20,585 bases of DNA from Clostridiales bacterium (GTDB lineage: Bacteria > Bacillota > Clostridia > Oscillospirales > Oscillospiraceae), in assembly GCA_019423635.1 (NCBI GenBank), contig JAHZBA010000040.1, forward strand, positions 1 through 20,585. The letters run 5' to 3'. Positions within the stretch are counted from its first letter, which is position 1, and each line of letters opens with the position of its first letter. A program made the position numbers and the translations under genes. Below the pieces are notes generated by a model. That model saw nothing but the letters and a program-made list of their open reading frames with translations. It had not been told where the DNA came from and searched no databases. Below are positions 1-6,021 of the stretch, piece after piece.

Positions 1-247
1 AATATCCGTGAATGTCTTTAAACATTACGCAAGAATATTTTACATTCGTGGGGCAGTTATCCACGTCCTCACCCAGGTCGGAATATGTAGGCACACAGCT
101 GATGTTGATGCCGCCGGTGGTGGCGCAGATAATGTCCTCATCCGCCGGGGCGGCCACCTTAGCCGGATCAAACCTTTTCAGCAGAACACCGGCGTCAAGC
201 TGGAGGCCATCAAAGGTGTCCTGGGGAATCACAGTAAAAAGTCCCAT
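1..247 (-). CDS. Tail tube (major tail) protein, N-terminal part; cut by the window edge
   Basis: The first 82 residues are visible, starting MGLFTVIPQDTFDGLQLDAG, and the frame runs off the left edge. The start is fixed by a strong ribosome site (GAAAGGAG) a few bases upstream of the ATG. A start of this kind, with a 'contains the value -> VLLKRFDP' segment followed by a statement-like GGI motif and Cys residues, resembles siphophage tail tube proteins of Firmicutes, which stack into the tail through which DNA is ejected. Position supports it: the gene is the last of the connector block, directly after the tail terminator-like gene. The call rests mostly on gene order, because less than half of a typical tail tube protein is present. 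Confidence 0.6.
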   Translation of the reverse strand, partial: MGLFTVIPQDTFDGLQLDAGVLLKRFDPAKVAAPADEDIICATTGGINISCVPTYSDLGEDVDNCPTNVKYSCVMFKDIHGY

Positions 248-260
248 GATTTCGCTCCTT

Positions 261-647
261 TCAGTTCAAAGTCAGGTATTCAGCGGTCAGGTTGATGTAC
301 CGCCGCTTGATGTTGTTGTCGGGTTCATATTGCAGGCTCTGGCAGAACGGAGACCCCCGCTTGAGCCAGATGTACCCGCCGTCGCAGGGGATGGTCACGC
401 CGCCGTAGCCGATGCGCTGGGAAAGCTCCTGGGCCTTCTCATCCGGAACTGCCTCGCTGGTGGTGTGGAACCACAGGTTGACAGTCATGCTCACCTCACC
501 GCCGCCCCAGGCGTCTTCGATGTACTCATAGGTGCCGTAGGGGAACAACACCCCCTCCGGCTTCTCCGGCTCAGATGGCACGGAGGAGGCCCGGTAAAAC
601 GGCATGAACTCGTTGAGCCAGGCGTACAGGGCCTTGTTCTTGGTCAT
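261..647 (-). CDS. Tail terminator / tail completion-like protein
   Basis: This 128-residue protein starts MTKNKALYAWLNEFM. Its ATG overlaps the stop of the preceding connector gene (ATGA) and has an AAGGAG site 8 bases upstream. It contains a Pro-rich loop (residues about 23-33), a stretch GYGGVTIPCDGGYIWLKRG and a C-terminal INLTAEYLTLN. The C-terminal strand pattern, length and position between the head-closure gene and the tail tube gene match the minor tail or tail-terminator proteins of siphophages, which cap the tail and join it to the head. I recognise the arrangement more than the sequence itself. No catalytic motif, signal peptide or membrane segment is seen. Confidence 0.55.
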   Translation of the reverse strand: MTKNKALYAWLNEFMPFYRASSVPSEPEKPEGVLFPYGTYEYIEDAWGGGEVSMTVNLWFHTTSEAVPDEKAQELSQRIGYGGVTIPCDGGYIWLKRGSPFCQSLQYEPDNNIKRRYINLTAEYLTLN

Positions 648-994
648 GTCGGCAGCTCCTTCCGCTCTGCCATGAAGAATTTCAGGGCGAAGCTGGCGGA
701 CTTGGGGGCCACCTTCTCCTCCGGATCAGAGGTCACCCGGTAGGTCTGGCCGGTGGTCTTGTCTCGGAAGTAATCGTTGTAGTCGATGGGGAAATCGGAG
801 CGCACCAGCGCGGAATACACGCTGGTCACGCCCTCCTTCTCTGCCCTCCGGGCCTCCATGGAGGTGTCCAGGGCCTGATAATTGACAAACTCCGCACCCT
901 CGGCCCACTCCACAAAGTAGCCTCCGGCCCCGTCCGGTCTCCGGGTCTTTTCCAGCACTACGCAGGTCCGGGCAAAATCATCTAACAGGCTCAC
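644..994 (-). CDS. Head closure / head-tail joining-like protein
   Basis: The protein has 116 residues and starts at a GTG (VSLLDDFART). The choice of start is supported by GGAGGTGA, which ends 5 bases upstream and overlaps the stop codon of the preceding gene. A central segment (residues about 37-95) with ALVRSDFPIDYNDYFRDK and TGQTYRVTSDPEE has the beta-rich look of small siphophage stopper or head-closure proteins, which seal the portal-adaptor channel after packaging. It lies between the adaptor-like gene and the tail terminator-like gene and is translationally coupled to both. A longer reading frame extending upstream is rejected because that part lies inside the adaptor gene in another frame. 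Function is inferred from order and size. Confidence 0.6.
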   Translation of the reverse strand: MSLLDDFARTCVVLEKTRRPDGAGGYFVEWAEGAEFVNYQALDTSMEARRAEKEGVTSVYSALVRSDFPIDYNDYFRDKTTGQTYRVTSDPEEKVAPKSASFALKFFMAERKELPT

Positions 995-998
995 GCGC

Positions 999-1469
999 TC
1001 ACCTCCAGCACGGTTTTCGGGGCGTGGGCGGCGTCCCCTTGGGGTTCGGAGCCACCATGGAAGTGTCCCGCAGTTTGCGATAGGGGGCCAGCTGGGCGGC
1101 AAAGGCGTCCTGCCAGCCCACCGATGCGCCCTTGGCGTTGGTGGCCCGGGTATAGCTGTACCCGCCGAAGCTCTCGCTGGTGTACGCCCCCGGCTGGTTC
1201 TTTGCGGCCCACGCCTTGATCTCCTCTGCCAGGGTAACCACAGACTTGGGGACCGCCAGCGCCCAAACAGCTCCGGTAAAGGTCTCGTCCGCCAGGTCCG
1301 TGGCCTGGTGCTGGTGCAGCCCATCGTTGAACACGCTGCCCACGATGCGGAAATACTGGCCCTCCGCCAGATTCGGAAGCACCAGCTTCCCACCGGTCAC
1401 CGTAAAGGTCCCGGCGTACATCTCCCGGGCGAACCAGTTATTCAGATGTGTCAGTACGGCTTCGAGCAC
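999..1469 (-). CDS. Head-tail connector / adaptor-like protein
   Basis: The protein has 156 residues and begins at a GTG (read as MLEAVLTHLNNWFARE) with AAAGGTGG upstream. N-terminal helix LEAVLTHLNNWF is followed by GTFTVTGGKLVLPNLAEGQY, a hydrophobic helix around residues 65-90 and a C-terminal PYRKLRDTSMV. This pattern is common in Firmicutes prophages directly after the major capsid gene, where gp6/gp15-type adaptor proteins sit that dock to the portal. The last codons (TGG AGG TGA) also form the ribosome site of the next gene, so the odd PCWR ending is probably genuine. The 5' end overlaps the possible capsid extension by 32 bases. Confidence 0.6.
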   Translation of the reverse strand: MLEAVLTHLNNWFAREMYAGTFTVTGGKLVLPNLAEGQYFRIVGSVFNDGLHQHQATDLADETFTGAVWALAVPKSVVTLAEEIKAWAAKNQPGAYTSESFGGYSYTRATNAKGASVGWQDAFAAQLAPYRKLRDTSMVAPNPKGTPPTPRKPCWR

Positions 1470-1599
1470 GGCTTTTCACCACCTTTGCAGGTTCGGCCTG
1501 TACGGCTGCGCTGCTGACGCCCGGCCCCCCACTGGCCCGGGTGTCCAGACCAGCAGGAGCAGCGGGCGCAGGCTCACTCAACAGCGCGTTTAAGGGCCC
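1438..1599 (-). other. Candidate -1 frameshift site and 51-codon extension of the major capsid gene
   Basis: The capsid gene ends CCG GGC CCT TAA. The last base of CCG plus GGC CCT reads G GGC CCT, an exact X XXY YYZ slippery heptamer (1599 to 1593), directly before the stop. After a -1 shift the frame is open for 51 codons, starting LNALLSEPAPAAPAG and ending at TAA (1440-1438). The extension is an Ala/Pro/Gly-rich linker followed by a basic tail (AKVVKSRARSRTDTSE). GC-rich inverted repeats lie downstream (arms CCCGG and CCGGG; outer arms GCTGCT and AGCAGC), although the first is about 25-30 bases away, further than usual. Alternatives are a separate small gene from a TTG at 1581 without a visible ribosome site, or chance. 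Confidence 0.4.
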
Positions 1600-2459
1600 G
1601 GCTCTGTGATGGTGGTCTTGACCACACCGTCCAGGCGCTCAGCAAACAGGGTCATGCCGTTCACCACAGTGTCGCTGGCGGTCATGTTGGTGTAGTCGGG
1701 CTCCTCGTGGATGCCGATGTAGCCGGTCTCGTCGCTGGTGAAGGAGAACGCCTCGTTCAGGTCAGCGCCGTTGACGGGCACATAGTAGAGGACCAGGTTG
1801 TCTTGGGCGGTGGAGTAAATGGTGCCCTTGGGCACGCTGGAGTTCATGAACACCTTGCCCATACCCAAAAAGTCCTCGATATAGGTCATGCCGAAGGCAG
1901 TCTGGGTGGTGATGGTGGCGGTAGCCAGGTAGTCGGCAATGTCCAAGGGGTTGATGAAGTGGACGGCCTGGATGTCGTCGTCTTCAAACAGGGTCTGAAG
2001 CTTGCCCCAGGTCTGGGCCAGAGCCGCCTGGAGGCCCGCGCCGGTGGCGGTACCAGTGCCGGTACCCAGGAAGGTGAAGAAGTCCTTGCGGATGGCCTTC
2101 TGCACATCCTTGAGCATACGGTCGGTGGTCATGCCCACGGCCTGGTCATAGCCACGCTCAATGATTGCCTCGGCAGAGGTGGCCTTGCGCCACTTCTTGA
2201 GGGAGATCTCGCCGTAATTCACGGCCTCGGTGGTGTACTTACTCAGGGGGATGGTCTCGCCCTCGGCAACAGCGCCGTCCTCCAGGGCTCCGGTGGCCTT
2301 ATAGGTCTTGAGCACGGTGCCCGCCTGCTTGGCCACCTTCCGGGTCACGCCCAGGGCCTCGGTCAGCTTGCGCAGACTCTCGGTAAACATCAGGGTGAAG
2401 TCGATCTCCCGCACACGGGCGAGGTCGGCTTTCTTAATCAGCTTGGGGTCAACTGCCAT
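1590..2459 (-). CDS. Major capsid protein, HK97 fold
   Basis: The protein has 289 residues and starts MAVDPKLIKKADLARVREID after a GAGAAAGGATG ribosome site. It forms the icosahedral head shell. Seen directly: a charged N-terminal helix, then VTRKVAKQAGTVLKTYK, VAEGETIPLSKY, a helical spine segment (about residues 95-130), FINPLDIADYL, VPKGTIYSTAQDNLVLYYVP, SDETGYIGI and C-terminal FAERLDGVVKTTI. This order is typical of the roughly 290-residue capsid proteins of Firmicutes siphophages. The protein lacks a built-in N-terminal scaffold domain, in keeping with the separate scaffold gene upstream. The scaffold stop codon lies just upstream of the ATG. The 3' end carries a possible -1 frameshift site, described separately. 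Confidence 0.93.
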   Translation of the reverse strand: MAVDPKLIKKADLARVREIDFTLMFTESLRKLTEALGVTRKVAKQAGTVLKTYKATGALEDGAVAEGETIPLSKYTTEAVNYGEISLKKWRKATSAEAIIERGYDQAVGMTTDRMLKDVQKAIRKDFFTFLGTGTGTATGAGLQAALAQTWGKLQTLFEDDDIQAVHFINPLDIADYLATATITTQTAFGMTYIEDFLGMGKVFMNSSVPKGTIYSTAQDNLVLYYVPVNGADLNEAFSFTSDETGYIGIHEEPDYTNMTASDTVVNGMTLFAERLDGVVKTTITEPGP

Positions 2460-2466
2460 GATTCAC

Positions 2467-3060
2467 TCATCCTTTCTCAAACAGTTCCATGTTGTCGCGG
2501 ATGGCGGCACGGCGCTCTACGGGATCCTGAATCTTCACGATCTCCTCCCGGGTCATCTTGCCGCCGCCATTCTTGGGGGGCGTCTGGGTTTTCAGCCCCT
2601 CCGTGGTCGTAGTGGAGACCAGCTTTGCAAAGGCCCCGCCCACCAGGGCGTCCAGCGCGGCGGCGTCCTTGATTTTGCCGCCGTCCAGTTCCAGCTTCTC
2701 GATGGCCTCGCCGCTGCCCATCATGGCGATGGTGAGGTTGTCGCCGGTGATGCCCTTGCTCTCGTAGTAGGCCTTGACAGCCGCTTCCTTGGCCGCGCGG
2801 GTCTCCTTTTTGGCGATGTCGGACTTATAGGCTTCAAAGTCCGAGTGTTCCTTCTCGTACTTTTCTTTGTAGCCGTCGTCGCCCTTCTCTTTCAGGTCAT
2901 CCAATTCCTGCTGGACGGTGGGCAGCTTATCAGCGTCGGCCTTGTAGACCTTCACCTGTTCCTTCAAGCCGTCCACGGTGTCGGTGTGTGCTTCGATGAT
3001 GGTGTCCACCTGTTCGTCGGTGAGGCCCATGCCCTTCAAAAGTTTGCGTGTAAGTGCCAT
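2467..3060 (-). CDS. Phage scaffold protein (GP20 family)
   Basis: This 197-residue acidic and lysine-rich protein starts MALTRKLLKGMGLTDEQVDT. Residues about 25-105 are highly charged and predicted to form a coiled coil (LKEQVKVYKADADKLP, YKEKYEKEHSDFEAYK). The middle carries AVKAYYESKGITGDNLTIAM, and the C-terminus, after the linker TPPKNGGGKMTREEIVKIQD, ends in a helical tail. The TDEQVDTIIEAH start, charged coil and C-terminal capsid-binding helix match the phage minor structural GP20 scaffold family. The protein guides capsid assembly and is removed afterwards. It directly precedes the major capsid gene, whose ribosome site overlaps its stop. A GGAGA ribosome site lies upstream. Confidence 0.88.
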   Translation of the reverse strand: MALTRKLLKGMGLTDEQVDTIIEAHTDTVDGLKEQVKVYKADADKLPTVQQELDDLKEKGDDGYKEKYEKEHSDFEAYKSDIAKKETRAAKEAAVKAYYESKGITGDNLTIAMMGSGEAIEKLELDGGKIKDAAALDALVGGAFAKLVSTTTTEGLKTQTPPKNGGGKMTREEIVKIQDPVERRAAIRDNMELFEKG

Positions 3061-3133
3061 TTCAGTCTCCTTTTCTTCGGCCCCGGTACTTCGGGGGCGA
3101 CTGTGATATAAAAACCGCTGTGCTTTGCGGGAT

Positions 3134-3433
3134 TTATCCTTCGATTACGTGAACGCCATACTCTTTCGCGCACAAATTTTCAATCTTGCAGCCTCTTGCC
3201 TTGTCCCAGCCGGGAGCAAAATAGGCCACATCAGCGGTGGCCAGCAGTTTCAGGCTTTCACCCAAATACCACAGCGGGGTTGCGTCTACCGGTGCATCTT
3301 GAAAGAAACTATCGATAACCTCGATTTCATCCTTTACAGAATCCTTTGCGGCCTGGATAGCATTGCTCCGCTCGGCCAGAATTTCAGCATCGGTCTTGCC
3401 TCTCATTGGTTGGGAAATAAACAGTTTTTTCAT
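3134..3433 (-). CDS. DUF4406 protein, nucleoside 2-deoxyribosyltransferase-like fold
   Basis: The protein has 99 residues and starts MKKLFISQPMRGKTD, with a strong GGAGGT site 6 bases upstream; a longer in-frame start (3475) lacks one and would run through a terminator. The N-terminal strand LFISQPMRGKT, the acidic helix AEILAERSNAI, DSFFQDAPVDATPLWYLGESL and the strand DVAYFAPGWDKARGCKIEN are typical of DUF4406, related in fold to nucleoside 2-deoxyribosyltransferases. The exact substrate is unknown; a role in nucleotide salvage or in modifying nucleotide pools is an inference. It sits alone between a strong terminator and the scaffold gene, like a 'moron' gene inserted in the head operon. 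Confidence 0.8.
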   Translation of the reverse strand: MKKLFISQPMRGKTDAEILAERSNAIQAAKDSVKDEIEVIDSFFQDAPVDATPLWYLGESLKLLATADVAYFAPGWDKARGCKIENLCAKEYGVHVIEG

Positions 3434-3458
3434 GAAATTACCTCCAATTCTTTGAAAC

Positions 3459-3499
3459 AAAAAAGAGCCAACCACCGAGAAATCCTCGGTAGCTGGCTC
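3459..3499 (-). terminator. Strong rho-independent terminator inside the late operon
   Basis: On the minus strand, arms GAGCCAGCTACCGAG and CTCGGTGGTTGGCTC form a stem of about 15 pairs (two imperfect) closed by a 5-base loop, directly followed by TTTTTTG. The plus-strand side has no T run, so the signal points with the late genes. It lies between the small gene ending at 3523 and the DUF4406 gene. Genes to the left would need read-through, antitermination or their own promoter. Confidence 0.88.
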
Positions 3500-3522
3500 C
3501 TATTGCCCTTTCCTGCGCCCAA

Positions 3523-3654
3523 TTACGCAGGAGTCGTATATTTGATTGTCTTTTTGACCTCCAGGACAACGTACCCGTCGCCCTTCCGGCGGATCTCGGC
3601 GTCGTTGCCCCGCTTAATGATGGCCTCAACGGCCTGAATGGTCTTATCGTCCAT
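3523..3654 (-). CDS. Small phage protein, unknown function
   Basis: This 43-residue protein starts MDDKTIQAVEAIIKRGNDAE and ends VLEVKKTIKYTTPA. The ATG at 3654 has a GAGG site 9 bases upstream; another in-frame ATG at 3663 is too close to that site. The frame overlaps the 3' end of the gp10-like gene by 11 bases, a normal coupling in this genome. The content is an amphipathic helix (residues 4-15) followed by a beta hairpin (IRRKGDGYVVLEVKK). I know similar short proteins from Firmicutes prophages but no function for them. The strong terminator follows after about 24 bases, making it the last gene of the portal-MuF transcription unit. Confidence 0.7.
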   Translation of the reverse strand: MDDKTIQAVEAIIKRGNDAEIRRKGDGYVVLEVKKTIKYTTPA

Positions 3655-4042
3655 GTAATTCATCCTCAATGATAGTCCGGTAGGTCTGAGCGTTGTCGGC
3701 AACCGCCGGTTTCAGATATGGACTTGCTGGATTGCCCTTCGTCCAGTGCCATTTGCCATTGGCGTCCTGGTACTTCCACGGGGTAGGCCGTCCGCCAGGA
3801 TAATACTGACCGGTGCCCAGCTCCACGTAAGCGCCGTATTCGCTGTTGGTACCAATATACACCGCCGGTTCTGCCGGGTCCACCTTGTGGGTGATGCTGT
3901 TGCGGAGGTTGCCTGTGTCTACCCGTACCAGCCGCTTGGCGTACCCCTCAGCCACCAACCCACACTTTTCAAGCGCCCGTTCTGCGGCCTCCTGAAGGGC
4001 AGCAAGAACCTCGTCGGAGCGGTCGTGCAGTTCAATGTTCAT
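3644..4042 (-). CDS. HK97 gp10-like head-tail / tail completion protein
   Basis: The 132-residue protein starts MNIELHDRSDEVLAALQEAA. The long N-terminal helix to residue about 38, RVDTGNLRNSITHK, then VYIGTNSEYGAYVELGTG and the C-terminal ASPYLKPAVADNAQTYRTII are hallmark parts of the HK97 gp10 family, whose members act in the neck or in tail completion. The start codon overlaps the stop of the preceding gene. The gene is in an unusual place: relatives normally sit between the head-closure and tail terminator genes, but here it lies before the scaffold, next to the MuF toxin module. No second gp10-like gene is seen in the connector block at 261-1469. Confidence 0.87.
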   Translation of the reverse strand: MNIELHDRSDEVLAALQEAAERALEKCGLVAEGYAKRLVRVDTGNLRNSITHKVDPAEPAVYIGTNSEYGAYVELGTGQYYPGGRPTPWKYQDANGKWHWTKGNPASPYLKPAVADNAQTYRTIIEDELHGR

Positions 4043-4334
4043 TGCGCAATACCTTAACAGAGCGCTTCCACTCTTCGTATTTTTGATGTTCTGGCTTCAT
4101 TTCAATCAGAACTTGTAAAAAAATATCCCATTGCTTCAAATGTTCATTATTTGTTTCCTTATTTTCTAAAAACGCTAAAGTCTGCTTCATGGGGAACAAT
4201 TCTGCTCTGGTATCAAATGATTTTGCAAAGTCACGGCTGCACCCTCGTTTTTCACACTCGGAGTATACTGCTCCCATTCGGTTTTCCTCTTGCGCTCTGA
4301 CTTTTTCTTTCCAATCGCTTAAACTACTCATCAT
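4032..4334 (-). CDS. Probable immunity protein for the MuF ADP-ribosyltransferase toxin
   Basis: This 100-residue hydrophilic protein starts MMSSLSDWKEKVRAQEENRM. Its start codon lies inside the last codons of the MuF-ART gene (8- or 11-base overlap, from the second or first ATG). It is charged and helical (AFLENKETNNEHLKQWDIFL, HQKYEEWKRSVKVLRNEH), with no signal peptide or membrane segment, as expected for a cytoplasmic inhibitor. Base composition is as AT-rich as the toxin domain and unlike both flanks. I recognise no family. The immunity role is inferred from position: in MuF polymorphic toxin systems of temperate Firmicutes phages, a small gene directly downstream of the toxin encodes the antidote. 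Confidence 0.6.
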   Translation of the reverse strand: MMSSLSDWKEKVRAQEENRMGAVYSECEKRGCSRDFAKSFDTRAELFPMKQTLAFLENKETNNEHLKQWDIFLQVLIEMKPEHQKYEEWKRSVKVLRNEH

Positions 4335-6021
4335 TCATCACCATTTTTATAATCATCTTGCCAGAATCGGCATCCTCTTCAATGCCTTTAATCAAAAAAC
4401 TTGCATTTCGCCTTATAAGGAACTCATATTCAGCGTCTTGATATTGCCCCGCAAGCTGATTTACATACGCACCTCGCCCCGTTCCGGCCGGAACTTCAAT
4501 TTCAAAAATAACAGGCTTTACTGTAGCAACAGGATTTCCATGTAAAACTGTCGTACTCATATATCCGCTATCACGATATGTTTTCCCGATAAGTCCGGAA
4601 ATATCATCGCCATACTGCTCAATCAAACTATCTAAGGCGTCTTCCATAACGCCACGTTGTACTTGGATATTATCTTTCAGTTTGTATCTACTGATTGCAG
4701 AATCAATATTTTTTGCTAAAAACTCTTCTTTTTCGGCATCTACACTTTTCCAATCTCCTACTTTTCTAAGATAATTATTCAGGTCATAATAGCCACCACC
4801 TGTGTAGTCGCTAATACTATCCTTTTCATCACTGGATAGACTTTTCATCCATTTGCCATGTTCGCTGTTCTTTCTAGCCGTCAAGCCCCGCTTTTCATCG
4901 TCATAATAGAAGAACTCGTTTGCTGCTTCGCCGCTCTCAAACTGCCTGTATTGCAACGGTTTCGGACTTTCTTTTATTATATCAGATTTTGTGATGCTTT
5001 CAACTGGATTCGTGCGTTTTTTCCACCCAGCCCACTCCGCATAGGACATATTCCCGATAACCTTGTTTTCGCTGGTCTCTTGGTTTCTTGCCTTGCGCAG
5101 CGCGTCCGAGGTGTCCACCCCATCCACCGCAGCAATCAGCGTGCACCGGCAGTTATAGACCAGATGCCCCGCCGCCGTCGAGTCCCCGGGGTATCGTATC
5201 TCCTCCCCATCCACCTTGAACGGCTTATCCACATCGGCCTGCTGCCCGTCCAGCATAGCGTGAGCGTGGCGGGTGCGGTTGTCCAAAGTGGCAAGCCACT
5301 CCTTTTTCATGCGGATGCCCATTTTCTCAGCGGCGTGGTAGCTGTCCATGCGTCCGGCGTTCTGCGCCCCGGTAACTGCCGTTCGGGCCGTCCGTATGGC
5401 GCTGGCCCGGTTCATCTCCGGGATGCGGGTTTGCAGGTCGTCCGCCATGCCCTTGATGCTCTTTCCCTGGAGGATGGAGCTGGTGACGCTGGCAGTGATC
5501 TGCTTCTTCCCCCAGGCAAGGTCAATTCCGCGCCGCAGGGCCCGCTTGGGCGGGTAGTAGGGCATCAGGCCCGGTTGCTCCACAATCAGGCGCTTCACCG
5601 TCTGCTCGTCCCACAGGTCAAAGCCCACATCCCCGGCCACCTGCTCGATGGTGTATGCCGCATAGTTCCGGTTCAATGAGTAGATTCCCGGTGTAGCATC
5701 GTTGACATAGGCGGTAGCTGTCTCGTTGGCCTTGGTCATGCGCTCGGCCACCTTGTCCCGCAGAGCCTGGAACCGCTCTCCCCGCCCGATCTGAGCCAGC
5801 CGCCAATTGATATAGTCCTGCTCCGTCCACTCCCGCCCATTCCGGATGGTTCCGATGAGCTTCTTCATCTTCTCATCCCGCTTGCGGAAGCTTTCAAAGT
5901 AGGCCCTAACCGTCTCATCCAGACTGTTTCGGGCTTCTTGGTAAATAGCAGAGATCCGGCGCTCTAACTCGTCCAATTCCTTATCGGTCATCCGGTGGGC
6001 GCAATCAGGCTTCCTCGTCAT
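4324..6021 (-). CDS. MuF minor head protein fused to a C-terminal ADP-ribosyltransferase toxin domain
   Basis: The protein has 565 residues. The first 300 or so form the phage head morphogenesis (MuF/SPP1 gp7-like) part: charged helices, AIRTARTAVTGAQNAGRMDS (209-228), EWLATLDNRTRHAHAMLDGQ and the conserved YNCRC (289-293). From about residue 355 the sequence is an ADP-ribosyltransferase: WMKSLSSDEKDSISDYTGGG, then the R-S-E signature as QRG (Arg456), STT (489-491) and the ExE motif EYE (Glu531, Glu533). Such enzymes move ADP-ribose from NAD to a target protein. The toxin half is clearly AT-rich (30% GC in 4681-4740) against 63% in 5101-5160, so it was swapped in. It overlaps the portal gene upstream and the immunity gene downstream. 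Confidence 0.92.
   Translation of the reverse strand: MTRKPDCAHRMTDKELDELERRISAIYQEARNSLDETVRAYFESFRKRDEKMKKLIGTIRNGREWTEQDYINWRLAQIGRGERFQALRDKVAERMTKANETATAYVNDATPGIYSLNRNYAAYTIEQVAGDVGFDLWDEQTVKRLIVEQPGLMPYYPPKRALRRGIDLAWGKKQITASVTSSILQGKSIKGMADDLQTRIPEMNRASAIRTARTAVTGAQNAGRMDSYHAAEKMGIRMKKEWLATLDNRTRHAHAMLDGQQADVDKPFKVDGEEIRYPGDSTAAGHLVYNCRCTLIAAVDGVDTSDALRKARNQETSENKVIGNMSYAEWAGWKKRTNPVESITKSDIIKESPKPLQYRQFESGEAANEFFYYDDEKRGLTARKNSEHGKWMKSLSSDEKDSISDYTGGGYYDLNNYLRKVGDWKSVDAEKEEFLAKNIDSAISRYKLKDNIQVQRGVMEDALDSLIEQYGDDISGLIGKTYRDSGYMSTTVLHGNPVATVKPVIFEIEVPAGTGRGAYVNQLAGQYQDAEYEFLIRRNASFLIKGIEEDADSGKMIIKMVMNDE

Noticed and set aside
3438..3629. 63-residue minus-strand open frame across the terminator
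   Set aside because: It overlaps the 43-residue gene in another frame and crosses the terminator hairpin; it has no ribosome site and no recognisable content.
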